Shown here: piece after piece, positions 8,674-16,613 of the stretch
How positions within the stretch are numbered: the stretch's first letter is position 1
Layout of the letters: each line of letters opens with the position of its first letter
DNA from: JACCZX01 sp963786295
GTDB lineage: Bacteria; Pseudomonadota; Gammaproteobacteria; Burkholderiales; Burkholderiaceae_F
Assembly (NCBI GenBank): GCA_963786295.1
Contig: CAWAYV010000029.1
Span: 1 to 64,000 of the forward strand
Direction: 5' to 3'
DNA: 64,000 nucleotides
The notes under the pieces: model-generated
Seen by the model: the letters and a program-made list of their open reading frames with translations, nothing else
Database searches by the model: none
Told to the model about the DNA's origin: nothing
Made by a program: the position numbers and the translations under genes

Positions 8674-9816
8674 CTATTTGGCACCCGCGCGCGCCGCGCG
8701 GACTTCAGAAGGTTGCACGAGGTCACCTTTGTTGCCGAACGAGTTTTTGACGTGGGTTGTAACGGCTCCCAACTCGACGTCGGACAAGCCCTTCCATGAA
8801 GGCATCGCGTTTTTCCCGTTCAACAGGATCTGCAGCATCTCCGGCGTGTTGGCAACGACCTTGCTGCCGGCTAGGGGCGGAAAAGCAGGCGGCGCACCCA
8901 AACCCGTGGGCTGATGACACACCTGGCAATTCGCCTGGTAGACCTTTTCCCCATGTGCAACGAGCTCGGGCAGGGTCCAGACCTTGGCAGGATCATCGGC
9001 CAGCGCCGCCAGCGCCTGCTTCCGGGTTGCAACCCACTTCGTATAGTCCTCGGCCGAAACGACTTGCACCGCAATCGGCATAAAGGCGTGATCCTTGCCG
9101 CATAGCTCATAGCAGCGGCCATAAAACGTTCCGATCTGACCGACGCGGAACCATGCATCGCGCGTAAAGCCCGGAATCGCGTCCTGCTTGACCCCCAGTG
9201 CCGGCACCGCCCACGCATGAATGACGTCGTTCGCCGTGAGGATGATGCGAACTTTTCGATTGACGGGCACCACTAGCGGCTCAGTCACCTCGCTCAGGTA
9301 GTTCGCGGTCTTGGGTTCGTTGCCCTCGATCTGTGCGCGCGGTGTGGCCAAACGCGACAAGAAGCCGATGCCTTCGCCTTCGCCTCTTATGTAGTCGTAG
9401 CCCCACTGCCACTGATAGCCGGTCACTTTGACGGTCAGATCGGCATTGCTGGTGTCCTTCATCGCAACTATGGCTTGGGTGGCGGGCAATGCCATCACGA
9501 TGATGATGATGAATGGAATTACGGTCCAGACGATCTCGACCGTCGTGCTCTCGTGCCAATTGGCGGCGATTGCGCCTTTCGATTTGCGGTGCTTCCAGAT
9601 CGAATAGAACATCACGCCAAAGACGAGGACAAAAATGGCGCTGCAAATGATCAGCATGAAGTCATGCAGCACATAAATGTCTTCCGCCAAGCGGGTGACC
9701 GGCGGTGGCAGGTTGTAACGGCTTTGCACCGCTGCGGCGGCGTTACCTGCCACGATCGAGAGCGTCGCAAGCGCTATACCTCTGACGCCACTGATGGCTG
9801 CATGGCTGAGGTTCAT
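8674..9816 (-). CDS. ctaC: cytochrome c oxidase subunit II with C-terminal cytochrome c domain
   Basis: Electron-entry subunit of 380 residues. In order: signal peptide, two membrane helices, a cupredoxin domain with the CuA ligands in GRCYELCGKDHAFM, and a C-terminal heme c domain with CQVCH and a later Met (NAMPSW). The fused cytochrome makes it a caa3-like or cytochrome-tailed subunit, so electrons can pass within the protein from c-type heme to CuA. I took the ATG at 9816 because it begins the signal peptide; upstream codons look non-coding. It is the first gene of the operon and copy A of the dispersed element lies upstream. Confidence 0.95.
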   Translation of the reverse strand: MNLSHAAISGVRGIALATLSIVAGNAAAAVQSRYNLPPPVTRLAEDIYVLHDFMLIICSAIFVLVFGVMFYSIWKHRKSKGAIAANWHESTTVEIVWTVIPFIIIIVMALPATQAIVAMKDTSNADLTVKVTGYQWQWGYDYIRGEGEGIGFLSRLATPRAQIEGNEPKTANYLSEVTEPLVVPVNRKVRIILTANDVIHAWAVPALGVKQDAIPGFTRDAWFRVGQIGTFYGRCYELCGKDHAFMPIAVQVVSAEDYTKWVATRKQALAALADDPAKVWTLPELVAHGEKVYQANCQVCHQPTGLGAPPAFPPLAGSKVVANTPEMLQILLNGKNAMPSWKGLSDVELGAVTTHVKNSFGNKGDLVQPSEVRAARAGAK

Positions 9817-9900
9817 TGCCGCTTCATCGCCTTTTGAATCAACCAAGTGTTTGCTTCGGGGGAGTGGCGGCGAATTATACGGATGAGATTGGCGCGGCTT

Positions 9901-10028
9901 GTGTGCGCGACTGCTACGCGGTCGCATGTGCACTCCAGCGATTAGTTAATGCGCCGGGCTTTGGGCGGACGCGCGCCCGGCGCAATTACAAGGCAAGCGA
10001 ATGCTGCATTCCGGCTGCCACGCCTTCA
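9901..10028 (-). repeat. dispersed structured intergenic element, copy A
   Basis: About 128 bp that align over their whole length with 24298-24428. Shared blocks on the plus strand are GTGT-CGCGA, GTCGCA-GTGCACTC, GCGATTAGTTA, ACAAGGCAAG and GCCACGCCTTCA. It contains inverted repeats GCGAC/GTCGC at the left and a 9-bp GCGCCGGGC/GCCCGGCGC in the middle. Read on the minus strand it begins 3 nt after the stop of the LysM gene and lies about 85 nt upstream of ctaC. It could be a 3'-UTR RNA element or a miniature mobile repeat. Confidence 0.7.
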
Positions 10029-10031
10029 GCG

Positions 10032-10523
10032 CTACTTTGGCGGGATGCGGAGATTCTGTCCCGGGTAAATTTTGTCCGGATGCGTCAGCATCGGCTTGTT
10101 CGCCTCGAAGATTTTCTGGTACGAGTTGGCGTCACCGTAAAACTCCTTGGCAATCTTGGATAGTGTGTCGCCCTTGACCACGGTGTAGTACTGCGATGCC
10201 GGCTGCGACAAATCGACCGTCATGTTGTCGTCGACGGCCGCGATGCCGTGCACGTTGCCGGTGGCCAGGATAATTTTCTCCTTGGTAGCCTGATCCTGGG
10301 CGATCCCGTAGACCTTGGCGGTCGCGCTGGCGCCATCGTAGGTCACAGTCAGACCAGTCGCGGTCAGCCCCATCGAACTGATGTAGTTCTCGATCGCGGT
10401 TGCTGCTTCGCGATTAGCCGCGGCAATCGCCTCCGGGTCTGCTGTTGCCTCGCTCTGGGCCGCTTGTGCCTTCTTGCCGAATAGTTTTTCTCCGGCATCT
10501 TTGAAAAAAGAGATAAGTGACAT
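10032..10523 (-). CDS. BON and LysM domain protein (Kbp/YgaU-like)
   Basis: Protein of 163 residues. After a short basic N-terminus and an Ala-rich linker there is a BON domain (about residues 36-105) and a C-terminal LysM domain (about 113-162: YYTVVKGDTLSKIAKEFYG to PGQNLRIPPK). This layout matches the small cytoplasmic potassium-binding protein Kbp (YgaU) of E. coli. No signal peptide is visible, which agrees with Kbp and argues against a cell-wall role. The start has no alternative nearby. It is followed immediately by repeat copy A. Confidence 0.85.
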   Translation of the reverse strand: MSLISFFKDAGEKLFGKKAQAAQSEATADPEAIAAANREAATAIENYISSMGLTATGLTVTYDGASATAKVYGIAQDQATKEKIILATGNVHGIAAVDDNMTVDLSQPASQYYTVVKGDTLSKIAKEFYGDANSYQKIFEANKPMLTHPDKIYPGQNLRIPPK

Positions 10524-10564
10524 TGAACGCTCCGGTGGTTAAATGCAATCCAGTTTTTATTTAA

Positions 10565-11515
10565 CTATGTTTGCCGGGAACGACGGCTCGCTAACTCGGC
10601 GCGAAGCGTTTCGACCGTGATTGCCGTAACGCCGCCTAAGCTGGGTTTCGGCTTCCACGCGTGACCATAGGCCACCTCGAAGGTTAGTCGGATCCGGCCA
10701 TCCTCCCCTCGCTGCGCGTCAAGCGCACTGAGCATTTGGCGCGCCTGCCGGCCCGACGGCAGCGATTGCGCACGATCGTCGCGCGGGTTTCCGCCCAGAG
10801 CGCGGACTTCGCGCAACAGATCCTGTGGCGACGCGTAGGTCAGCGTGATGACCTCAGCATCCATCACAGGGGTCGCAAAACCGCTCGCGACCATCATGTC
10901 GCCGAAATCATGCATGTCTACAAACGGCATCGCCCGTAAATGGGGCAGGGCTCGGGCCGCGGCAGCGCGCAGCTCCTTCAGCGTATCGGGCCCGAAGCAG
11001 CTGAACATCAGCAGGCCGTCGGTTTTCAGCACCCGTTTCCATTCGGGAAAGACGGTGTGCGGCTCCGGATGCCAATGCAGCATGAGGTTTGAAAACACAA
11101 GCTCGACACTGTCATCGGCGATCGGCAATCGACCGCCGTCGCCGGCCACACGGTGCGATGACGCGCCGTGCAGCCAGCGGCCAGCTCGTGTACGTATCCG
11201 ATCCGCTTCGGCCGCTTTCAGCATGCGCTCGGAAATGTCGAGCCCGATCCAATCGGCGCGTGGATACTGCATCAACAAAGGCGCGCGCGTCTCGCCCGCG
11301 CCGCAGCCGATATCCAGAATACGATGCGGCGCCAAACGGATGTACTGCAGCCGCTCGATCAGCCGTCGCCCAACTTCACGCGGCAGCGCCGCACTCTCGC
11401 CGAAACGTGCAGCGCGAGCATCGAACTGACGCCGTACGGTGGCAACGCGTGCCGGAATGCGCGGCGGCGCGACCATCGTCGGCGTTAGTTCGGAAGTTCC
11501 AGGACCCAGTGGCAT
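10565..11515 (-). CDS. bioC: BioC-like malonyl-ACP O-methyltransferase
   Basis: SAM-dependent methyltransferase of 316 residues. Motif I is RILDIGCGAGE, followed by an acidic strand end (DWIGLDIS) and the post-motif FSNLMLHWHPEP typical of BioC. BioC methylates malonyl-ACP to start biotin precursor synthesis. The N-terminal VRRQFDARAARF matches BioC's substrate-entry helix. The family overlaps with other class I methyltransferases and no other bio gene is beside it, so the function is likely, not certain. A TATACT hexamer about 18 nt upstream of the ATG is a candidate -10. The gene is divergent from comF. Confidence 0.75.
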   Translation of the reverse strand: MPLGPGTSELTPTMVAPPRIPARVATVRRQFDARAARFGESAALPREVGRRLIERLQYIRLAPHRILDIGCGAGETRAPLLMQYPRADWIGLDISERMLKAAEADRIRTRAGRWLHGASSHRVAGDGGRLPIADDSVELVFSNLMLHWHPEPHTVFPEWKRVLKTDGLLMFSCFGPDTLKELRAAAARALPHLRAMPFVDMHDFGDMMVASGFATPVMDAEVITLTYASPQDLLREVRALGGNPRDDRAQSLPSGRQARQMLSALDAQRGEDGRIRLTFEVAYGHAWKPKPSLGGVTAITVETLRAELASRRSRQT

Positions 11516-11562
11516 CGTCGATCGAGTATATGCAGCTATGCTCGATCGAACCGGCTTGAATC

Positions 11563-12273
11563 ATGTTGCGTTCTCTGGTGTATCGGTTGCTGCCTCTGCG
11601 CTGTGTCGTGTGCGAACTCCACCCCGGCGCACCGGCGACTTCGATTTGCACCCAATGTGAGGCCGACTTTTTTGCCGCAGAGACCGCGCGCTGCGAGCGC
11701 TGTGCGATATGCGTACCGGATGGGCAAACCGGCGCGCCGCGCATCTGCGGGCGCTGCCTGGCCAATGGGCCGCACTTTGATGCAACGACGACGTTGGCAG
11801 ACTATGTCTCTCCGGTCGACGGGATGGTGATCGCGCTGAAATTTACCGCCCGATTGGATCTCGCCCAATTTTTTGGGCGACTGTTGGCAAACCGATTGTC
11901 GTCGGCGATGCCACCCGCCTCGGACGATGCCGTTGTTATGCCGGTGCCGCTGGCGTTCGAGCGAGCGCGCCAGCGCGGGTTCAATCAATCGCACCATATC
12001 GCACGCGCTTTCGCTATCGCTGCTCACCGCCGCCTCATCGTCGATCGATTGCTCCGTATCCGCCACACACCCCCACAACAATCTCTGGCGCTGAAGGAGC
12101 GGCGACGCAACGTTCGGGGTGCGTTTGCCGTCGAGGGAAGCTTGAGCGGCCAACACGTTTTCGTCGTCGATGACGTGATGACCACCGGCAGCACGCTCGA
12201 TGAAGTGGCGCGCGTGCTTAAACAGGCCGGCGCAGCGCATGTTCACAACTTGATCGTCGCGCGCACCCCGTAG
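11563..12273 (+). CDS. ComF family phosphoribosyltransferase-like protein
   Basis: ComF-type protein of 236 residues. The N-terminal zinc-finger region has paired cysteines (RCVVCELHP, CTQC, CERCAIC, CGRC). The C-terminal PRTase domain ends in VFVVDDVMTTGSTLDEVARVL, the PRPP-binding loop. Members act in uptake of DNA for transformation in Firmicutes; in proteobacteria they are widespread and often near bioC or bioH. The ATG at 11563 opens 47 nt from the divergent bioC start. trmL follows with 3 nt between. Confidence 0.85.
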   Translation: MLRSLVYRLLPLRCVVCELHPGAPATSICTQCEADFFAAETARCERCAICVPDGQTGAPRICGRCLANGPHFDATTTLADYVSPVDGMVIALKFTARLDLAQFFGRLLANRLSSAMPPASDDAVVMPVPLAFERARQRGFNQSHHIARAFAIAAHRRLIVDRLLRIRHTPPQQSLALKERRRNVRGAFAVEGSLSGQHVFVVDDVMTTGSTLDEVARVLKQAGAAHVHNLIVARTP

Positions 12274-12276
12274 CCG

Positions 12277-12747
12277 ATGTTTCACATCGTTCTGGTCGAG
12301 CCGGAGATCCCACCCAATACTGGGAATGTCATTCGGCTTGCGGCAAACACCGGCGCGCAACTGCACCTCGTTTCGCCGCTTGGCTTCGACCTGGACGACA
12401 AGCAACTGCGGCGCGCCGGGCTTGACTATCGCGAATTCGCGGCGGTGAAAGTGCACACAAGCTTCGATGCTCTCGTTGCAAACGAGAACCCGCCCCTAGA
12501 CCGTGCGTTCGCGTTTACCACGCGCGGGGCACGCCTGCTGAATGACGTTAGGTTCGCACCGAACGACTGGTTTGTCTTCGGCAATGAGACCGCCGGGCTA
12601 TCCGACGCTATTCGTGAACGCTTTGCTCAGAGCCAGAGGATCAGGTTACCGATGCGTCCCGGCAACCGCAGCCTGAACCTGTCGAACGCCGTCGCCGTGG
12701 TGATCTTCGAAGCGTGGCGTCAAGCGAACTATGCAGGCGGACGATGA
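12277..12747 (+). CDS. trmL: tRNA (cytidine(34)-2'-O)-methyltransferase TrmL
   Basis: Small SPOUT methyltransferase (156 residues) that modifies the wobble base of certain leucine tRNAs. Visible family motifs are VLVEPEIPPNTGNVIRLAAN at the N-terminus, FVFGNETAGL in the knot, and the C-terminal RIPMRPGNRSLNLSNAVAVV-like segment (here IRLPMRP then SLNLSNAVAVV). Length is standard. It begins 4 nt after comF and converges on the LOG-type gene. Confidence 0.92.
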   Translation: MFHIVLVEPEIPPNTGNVIRLAANTGAQLHLVSPLGFDLDDKQLRRAGLDYREFAAVKVHTSFDALVANENPPLDRAFAFTTRGARLLNDVRFAPNDWFVFGNETAGLSDAIRERFAQSQRIRLPMRPGNRSLNLSNAVAVVIFEAWRQANYAGGR

Positions 12748-12754
12748 CGTGCCG

Positions 12755-13351
12755 TTATCCCAGCGACACATCGCCGATAGCCGGGCGCGTCAACCGCGCT
12801 GCAGCCATATCGGCACTTAGTAGGCTGAGCAAACGCGCCGGCGTGCGCTCGACCCGCAGCAAGGCGCGATGCTCGTGTCTGATCAACCCTTCGCCGGCTG
12901 CATGCTCCAAAAACTGCAGCAACGAGTCAAAGTAGCCTTCGACGTTGAGCAGCCCGACCGGCTTGGCCTGCAGCCGCAGTTGCAACCACGTCAGCATCTC
13001 GAACATTTCTTCGAGCGTACCGAAGCCACCCGGCAGCACGATAAAGGCATCGCTGCGGAGCGCCATCGTCTGCTTACGTGTGTGCATCGAATCCACGATC
13101 GTCAACTCGGTCAAGCCCTGGTGCGCGACCTCGGGGCGCATCAAGTGTTCGGGAATGACGCCGACAACGCGACCCCCGTGCGCGAGCGCTTCATCGGCCA
13201 GCGCGCCCATCAGACCAACATGGCCGCCGCCGTACACCAACTCGATGCCACTCTGGGCCAACAACCGCGCCGTGTCGCGCGCTGCCGACACGTACTCGGC
13301 TCGCCGGCCTGGCTGCGAGCCGCAGAACACGCATACGGCGCTGGGCGTCAC
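12755..13351 (-). CDS. LOG family protein (TIGR00730), putative nucleoside 5'-monophosphate phosphoribohydrolase
   Basis: Rossmann-fold LOG protein of 198 residues. Hallmarks are VCVFCGSQPG, LVYGGGHVGLMG and the catalytic PGGFGTLEEMFE motif, which cleaves the base from cytokinin-type or other nucleotides. I chose the GTG at 13351, which overlaps the gpsA stop as GTGA and leads straight into the conserved core; extending upstream gives an unconserved tail within gpsA. Physiological substrate in bacteria of this type is uncertain. Confidence 0.85.
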   Translation of the reverse strand: MTPSAVCVFCGSQPGRRAEYVSAARDTARLLAQSGIELVYGGGHVGLMGALADEALAHGGRVVGVIPEHLMRPEVAHQGLTELTIVDSMHTRKQTMALRSDAFIVLPGGFGTLEEMFEMLTWLQLRLQAKPVGLLNVEGYFDSLLQFLEHAAGEGLIRHEHRALLRVERTPARLLSLLSADMAAARLTRPAIGDVSLG

Positions 13352-14352
13352 GAAAGCTGCGCTTCCACCTTCGGCTCGCGCGCCAGCAGGGCATGCAGCG
13401 CCTCCGAGGGCGTCAACGCCCCGTCGATCACCGCGCAGACGGCCTCGGTAATGGGCATGTCTATGTGGCATTGCCGCGCGCGCGCCAGCACCGCATGCGC
13501 CGAACGGACACCTTCGGCGACGTGACCGAGATCAGCGACCGCCGCTTCCGTCGTTGCGCCGCGTCCAAGAGCCAAGCCCACTTTGCGGTTACGCGAAAGA
13601 TCACCGGTAGCGGTCAAGATCAAATCGCCGATGCCGGTCAGTCCCATGAAGGTTTCGGCGCGCGCTCCCAACGCGATACCGAAGCGAGTCATCTCGGCCA
13701 GGCCGCGCGTGATTAGTGCCGCACGTGCATTCAGCCCGAGGTCAAGCGCGTCGGAGATGCCGGTCGCTATCGCCATCACATTCTTGACGGCACCGCCGAC
13801 CTCGACCCCGACTACGTCATCGGTCGAATAGATCCGCAGCGCCCCGGCGTGCAATGCCTCGGTGACGCGCTCGCAAAAGTCTGGCGCGCCAGCCACCGTC
13901 AGAGCAGTCGGCAAGCCGCACGCGACCTCGATTGCAAAGCTCGGCCCGGACAACGGCCCTGCGTCGGCACGCTCGCCCATTTCTTCGCGCACGATCTGAT
14001 GCGGCAGTTGCTCAGTCGATTGCTCGAGCCCCTTGCACAGCCAGACAAGCGGTGCATTCGGCGCGCTCTCGCTGACGTCACGCACTATCGAGCGCAATGC
14101 AGCGGTGGGAGTTGCTACCAGGATCAAGCCGCTATCCGAAGCGGTGTGCTTTACAGCACCGTGCAGATCGTCGGTGAAATGGAGCGATCCGGATAAAGCG
14201 AGCGACGGCAGATATCGGGCGTTGACTCGATCGCGTGCGAGCAGTGCGCATTGGTCGGGGTTCCGCGCGTACAACACAACCGAGTGCCGTGCGCTCAACA
14301 CGGCCGCGATCGCAGTGCCCCACGCGCCTGCGCCGAGCACCGCAATGTTCAT
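13348..14352 (-). CDS. gpsA: glycerol-3-phosphate dehydrogenase [NAD(P)+]
   Basis: Makes sn-glycerol 3-phosphate for phospholipids. The 334-residue protein has the N-terminal dinucleotide loop LGAGAWGTA, PSFAIEVACGLPT, the catalytic-lysine region GGAVKNVMAIATG, and MTGIGDLILTATGDLSRNR-like text here as LTGIGDLILTATGD. Length is standard. It lies 8 nt downstream of secB, an arrangement (secB-gpsA) common to many proteobacteria. Confidence 0.96.
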   Translation of the reverse strand: MNIAVLGAGAWGTAIAAVLSARHSVVLYARNPDQCALLARDRVNARYLPSLALSGSLHFTDDLHGAVKHTASDSGLILVATPTAALRSIVRDVSESAPNAPLVWLCKGLEQSTEQLPHQIVREEMGERADAGPLSGPSFAIEVACGLPTALTVAGAPDFCERVTEALHAGALRIYSTDDVVGVEVGGAVKNVMAIATGISDALDLGLNARAALITRGLAEMTRFGIALGARAETFMGLTGIGDLILTATGDLSRNRKVGLALGRGATTEAAVADLGHVAEGVRSAHAVLARARQCHIDMPITEAVCAVIDGALTPSEALHALLAREPKVEAQLS

Positions 14353-14360
14353 ACGGCCAA

Positions 14361-14891
14361 CTACGCGCTGGCAGCGCCGTTACCGGGGGCGGGGGCGGCC
14401 GTTGCAGTGTTGGCCGATTGCTGCTGCATCGCCGCCATTTTCTGCGAATAAAAAGCTTCGAAGTTGATCTCCGCCAGATGAATCGCGGGCAATCCGGTGC
14501 GCGATATCAAGTCGGCAATATTGGCGCGCAGATACGGATAGATAATCCCGGGACACACGACGCCGAGCACAGGGCCCATCTGCTCGCCGCTCAGGTTGCG
14601 GATCTCGAAAATACCGCCCTGTTTGCCTTCGACCAGGAACAGCACCTTGTCTTTGACCTTTGCAGTCGCGGTCACACGCACGACGACTTCGTGCACAGCG
14701 TCGACCACCGCCGAATTGCTGACCTCTAACTGAATGTCGACCGACGGCGCTTCGGCTTCGAGAAAAATATGCGGCGCGTGCGGCATTTCGAGCGACGCAT
14801 CCTTCAGATAGACGCGCTGCAACTGAAATACCGGGGCCTGGTCTGTGGCGACGGAGCCAGCGGCGCCCACGGCGGGGGTAGTGTCGGTCAT
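14361..14891 (-). CDS. secB: protein-export chaperone SecB
   Basis: Cytosolic tetrameric chaperone that keeps preproteins unfolded and passes them to SecA. The 176-residue sequence shows QLQRVYLKDASLEMPHAPHIF, then YPYLRANIADLISRTGLPAIHLAEINFEAFY, the conserved SecA/tetramer region. Both ends are Ala-rich tails of low conservation. I used the ATG at 14891 (MTDTTPAV); upstream in-frame codons are unlike SecB. It stands between grxC and gpsA, the usual order. Confidence 0.95.
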   Translation of the reverse strand: MTDTTPAVGAAGSVATDQAPVFQLQRVYLKDASLEMPHAPHIFLEAEAPSVDIQLEVSNSAVVDAVHEVVVRVTATAKVKDKVLFLVEGKQGGIFEIRNLSGEQMGPVLGVVCPGIIYPYLRANIADLISRTGLPAIHLAEINFEAFYSQKMAAMQQQSANTATAAPAPGNGAASA

Positions 14892-14916
14892 TAGTTTCCT
14901 TGCAATCAATGTGGGA

Positions 14917-15177
14917 CTACGCGGCCAGCAGTTGGGTGAGCTTGCCGTCACGATCGAGCGCCGACAGTTCGTCGAAGCCGCCGACGTGGGTGTCGCCGAT
15001 AAAAATCTGCGGCACCGTGCGGCGCCGGGTTCGGGTCGTCATTTCATCGCGCCGCGCAGGCTCGAGATCGACCCTGATCTTCTCGATGATGCTAACGCCG
15101 CGCGCTTTCAGCAGCGCTTCGGCACGATCGCAAAAAGGACATGTCCCGGTGCTGTACATGACGACGTGCGCTGTCAT
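14917..15177 (-). CDS. grxC: glutaredoxin 3
   Basis: Glutathione-dependent thiol oxidoreductase, 86 residues. It has the CPFC active site (YSTGTCPFCDRAEALL), the TVPQIFIG cis-proline loop and the GGFDELSALD glutathione-binding end. The ATG at 15177 gives MTAHVV, the normal start; the longer reading adds unconserved residues. It lies between the rhodanese gene and secB on the minus strand. Confidence 0.95.
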   Translation of the reverse strand: MTAHVVMYSTGTCPFCDRAEALLKARGVSIIEKIRVDLEPARRDEMTTRTRRRTVPQIFIGDTHVGGFDELSALDRDGKLTQLLAA

Positions 15178-15187
15178 CCGATCCCCG

Positions 15188-15589
15188 TCACGTCCTGATG
15201 GGCAATCCGGCTTCGCGCCATGCTGCAAGGCCTCCGCCGAGCACAAAAACGTCGTTGAAACCGCTCGACCGCAATTGCGCAGCCACCTTGCCGGCAGCCC
15301 GACCGTTCGCGCAGACGACGATCACCGGTTTGTCTTTCTTCAATGCGCCAGCACCGTCTTTGACCTTGTCAGCCGGAAGGTTGCGCGCGTTCGGCAGAGA
15401 ACCTTTGGCAAACTCCTCCGGCGGGCGAATATCGACGATGATCGCATTCTTGCCGTTGATCAGCTGCGTTACTTGCAACGTTGTCAACGCGGCTCCGGAC
15501 GCTTGGCCTCGGACCAGTGGCCATAGCAGCATCGCGCCGCTGGCAAACGCGATCGCAATCAGGAAAATATTTTCGATCAGAAACTGCAC
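15188..15589 (-). CDS. membrane-anchored rhodanese-like protein
   Basis: Protein of 133 residues with one N-terminal membrane helix (NIFLIAIAFASGAMLLWPLV) and a single rhodanese domain. The active-site loop is VVCANGRAAG with the catalytic Cys, followed by the LGGGLAAWREAGLPI end. Similar genes sit next to grxC-secB-gpsA in many beta- and gammaproteobacteria (YibN-like). A sulfur-transfer role at the membrane is assumed but not defined. Confidence 0.85.
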   Translation of the reverse strand: MQFLIENIFLIAIAFASGAMLLWPLVRGQASGAALTTLQVTQLINGKNAIIVDIRPPEEFAKGSLPNARNLPADKVKDGAGALKKDKPVIVVCANGRAAGKVAAQLRSSGFNDVFVLGGGLAAWREAGLPIRT

Positions 15590-15639
15590 GACGAAGCGAC
15601 GCGGCCGGCGATGAAGGGCGCAAATTATAGAATAGGCCG

Positions 15640-16392
15640 ATGTACAGACTTGTACTGCTGCGTCATGGCGAGAGCCAGTGGAACCTCGAGAATCGTTTCA
15701 CTGGCTGGACCGATGTCGATCTGACCGAAAATGGCCGGCGCGAGGCGAAAGCAGCCGGCGAGCTGCTGCGGCAGGAAGGGTTCACGTTCGACATTGCCTA
15801 TACGTCGGTACTAAGACGGGCAATTCGCACATTGTGGATCGCGCTCGACGCGCTGGATTTGATGTGGCTGCCGGTCGTCCACAGCTGGCGTTTGAACGAG
15901 CGCCACTATGGAGCGCTGCAAGGGCTCAACAAGGCCGAAACCGCGGCCAAATTCGGCGAAGAACAGGTGCTCAAATGGCGCCGCGCTTATGCGGTGGCGC
16001 CGCCGCCGCTGCCTGTTTCCGATCCCCGACGGATCGTCGACGACCCGCGCTACAAACACGTGCCCGCCAACGAAATGCCGGCCACCGAGAGCTTGAAAGA
16101 CACCGTCGCGCGCGTGATTCCGTTCTGGAAAGACTCGATAGCGCCCGCGATTCTGCGCGACCGGCGCGTTTTGGTCACCGCCCACGGCAACTCGCTACGT
16201 GCGCTGATCAAGCATCTCGATTGCGTTTCCGACGACGAAATCGTGACGCTTAACGTGCCGACCGCACGTCCGCTAGTCTATGAGCTCGATTCCGAACTTA
16301 AGCCGATCCGGCATTATTACCTCGGCGACGCGGCCGAGATCGCGCGCGCCGTCCAGGCGGTAGCCGCGCAAGGCCAGGCGAGGATCGGGTAA
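15640..16392 (+). CDS. gpmA: 2,3-bisphosphoglycerate-dependent phosphoglycerate mutase
   Basis: Glycolytic and gluconeogenic enzyme interconverting 3- and 2-phosphoglycerate. The 250-residue protein shows the phospho-His motif LLRHGESQWN, RLNERHYGALQGLNK and the second His in TAHGNSLRALIKH. Length is standard for dPGM. It is divergent from the rhodanese gene with about 50 nt between, and in the same direction as ctpA. Confidence 0.96.
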   Translation: MYRLVLLRHGESQWNLENRFTGWTDVDLTENGRREAKAAGELLRQEGFTFDIAYTSVLRRAIRTLWIALDALDLMWLPVVHSWRLNERHYGALQGLNKAETAAKFGEEQVLKWRRAYAVAPPPLPVSDPRRIVDDPRYKHVPANEMPATESLKDTVARVIPFWKDSIAPAILRDRRVLVTAHGNSLRALIKHLDCVSDDEIVTLNVPTARPLVYELDSELKPIRHYYLGDAAEIARAVQAVAAQGQARIG

Positions 16393-16482
16393 ACACCGCC
16401 AACCGATCCATCGGCGCGCTGTGTGGGGAACGTAATGAAGTCAGTGGCTGTCGGACACACGGTTAGGCTATCGGCACGACGG

Positions 16483-16509
16483 TTGCAATCGTGGCTACGG
16501 GCCTATACT
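16483..16509 (+). promoter_or_regulatory. ctpA: candidate sigma70 promoter for ctpA
   Basis: TTGCAA (16483-16488) and TATACT (16504-16509) with a 15-nt spacer lie in the 221-nt gap between gpmA and ctpA. The spacer is shorter than ideal. A start site near 16516 would give a leader of about 100 nt. The rest of this gap shows no gene. Confidence 0.4.
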
Positions 16510-16613
16510 TTGAACTAGGTTTCCAAGAGCGGCCTTTTGCTTCGCTTATGCAGTTGGCAGCGCGCTAGTGTCTAGTGACAAACTGAGCGACGAACGTCGA
16601 AAATGGGGGTGGC

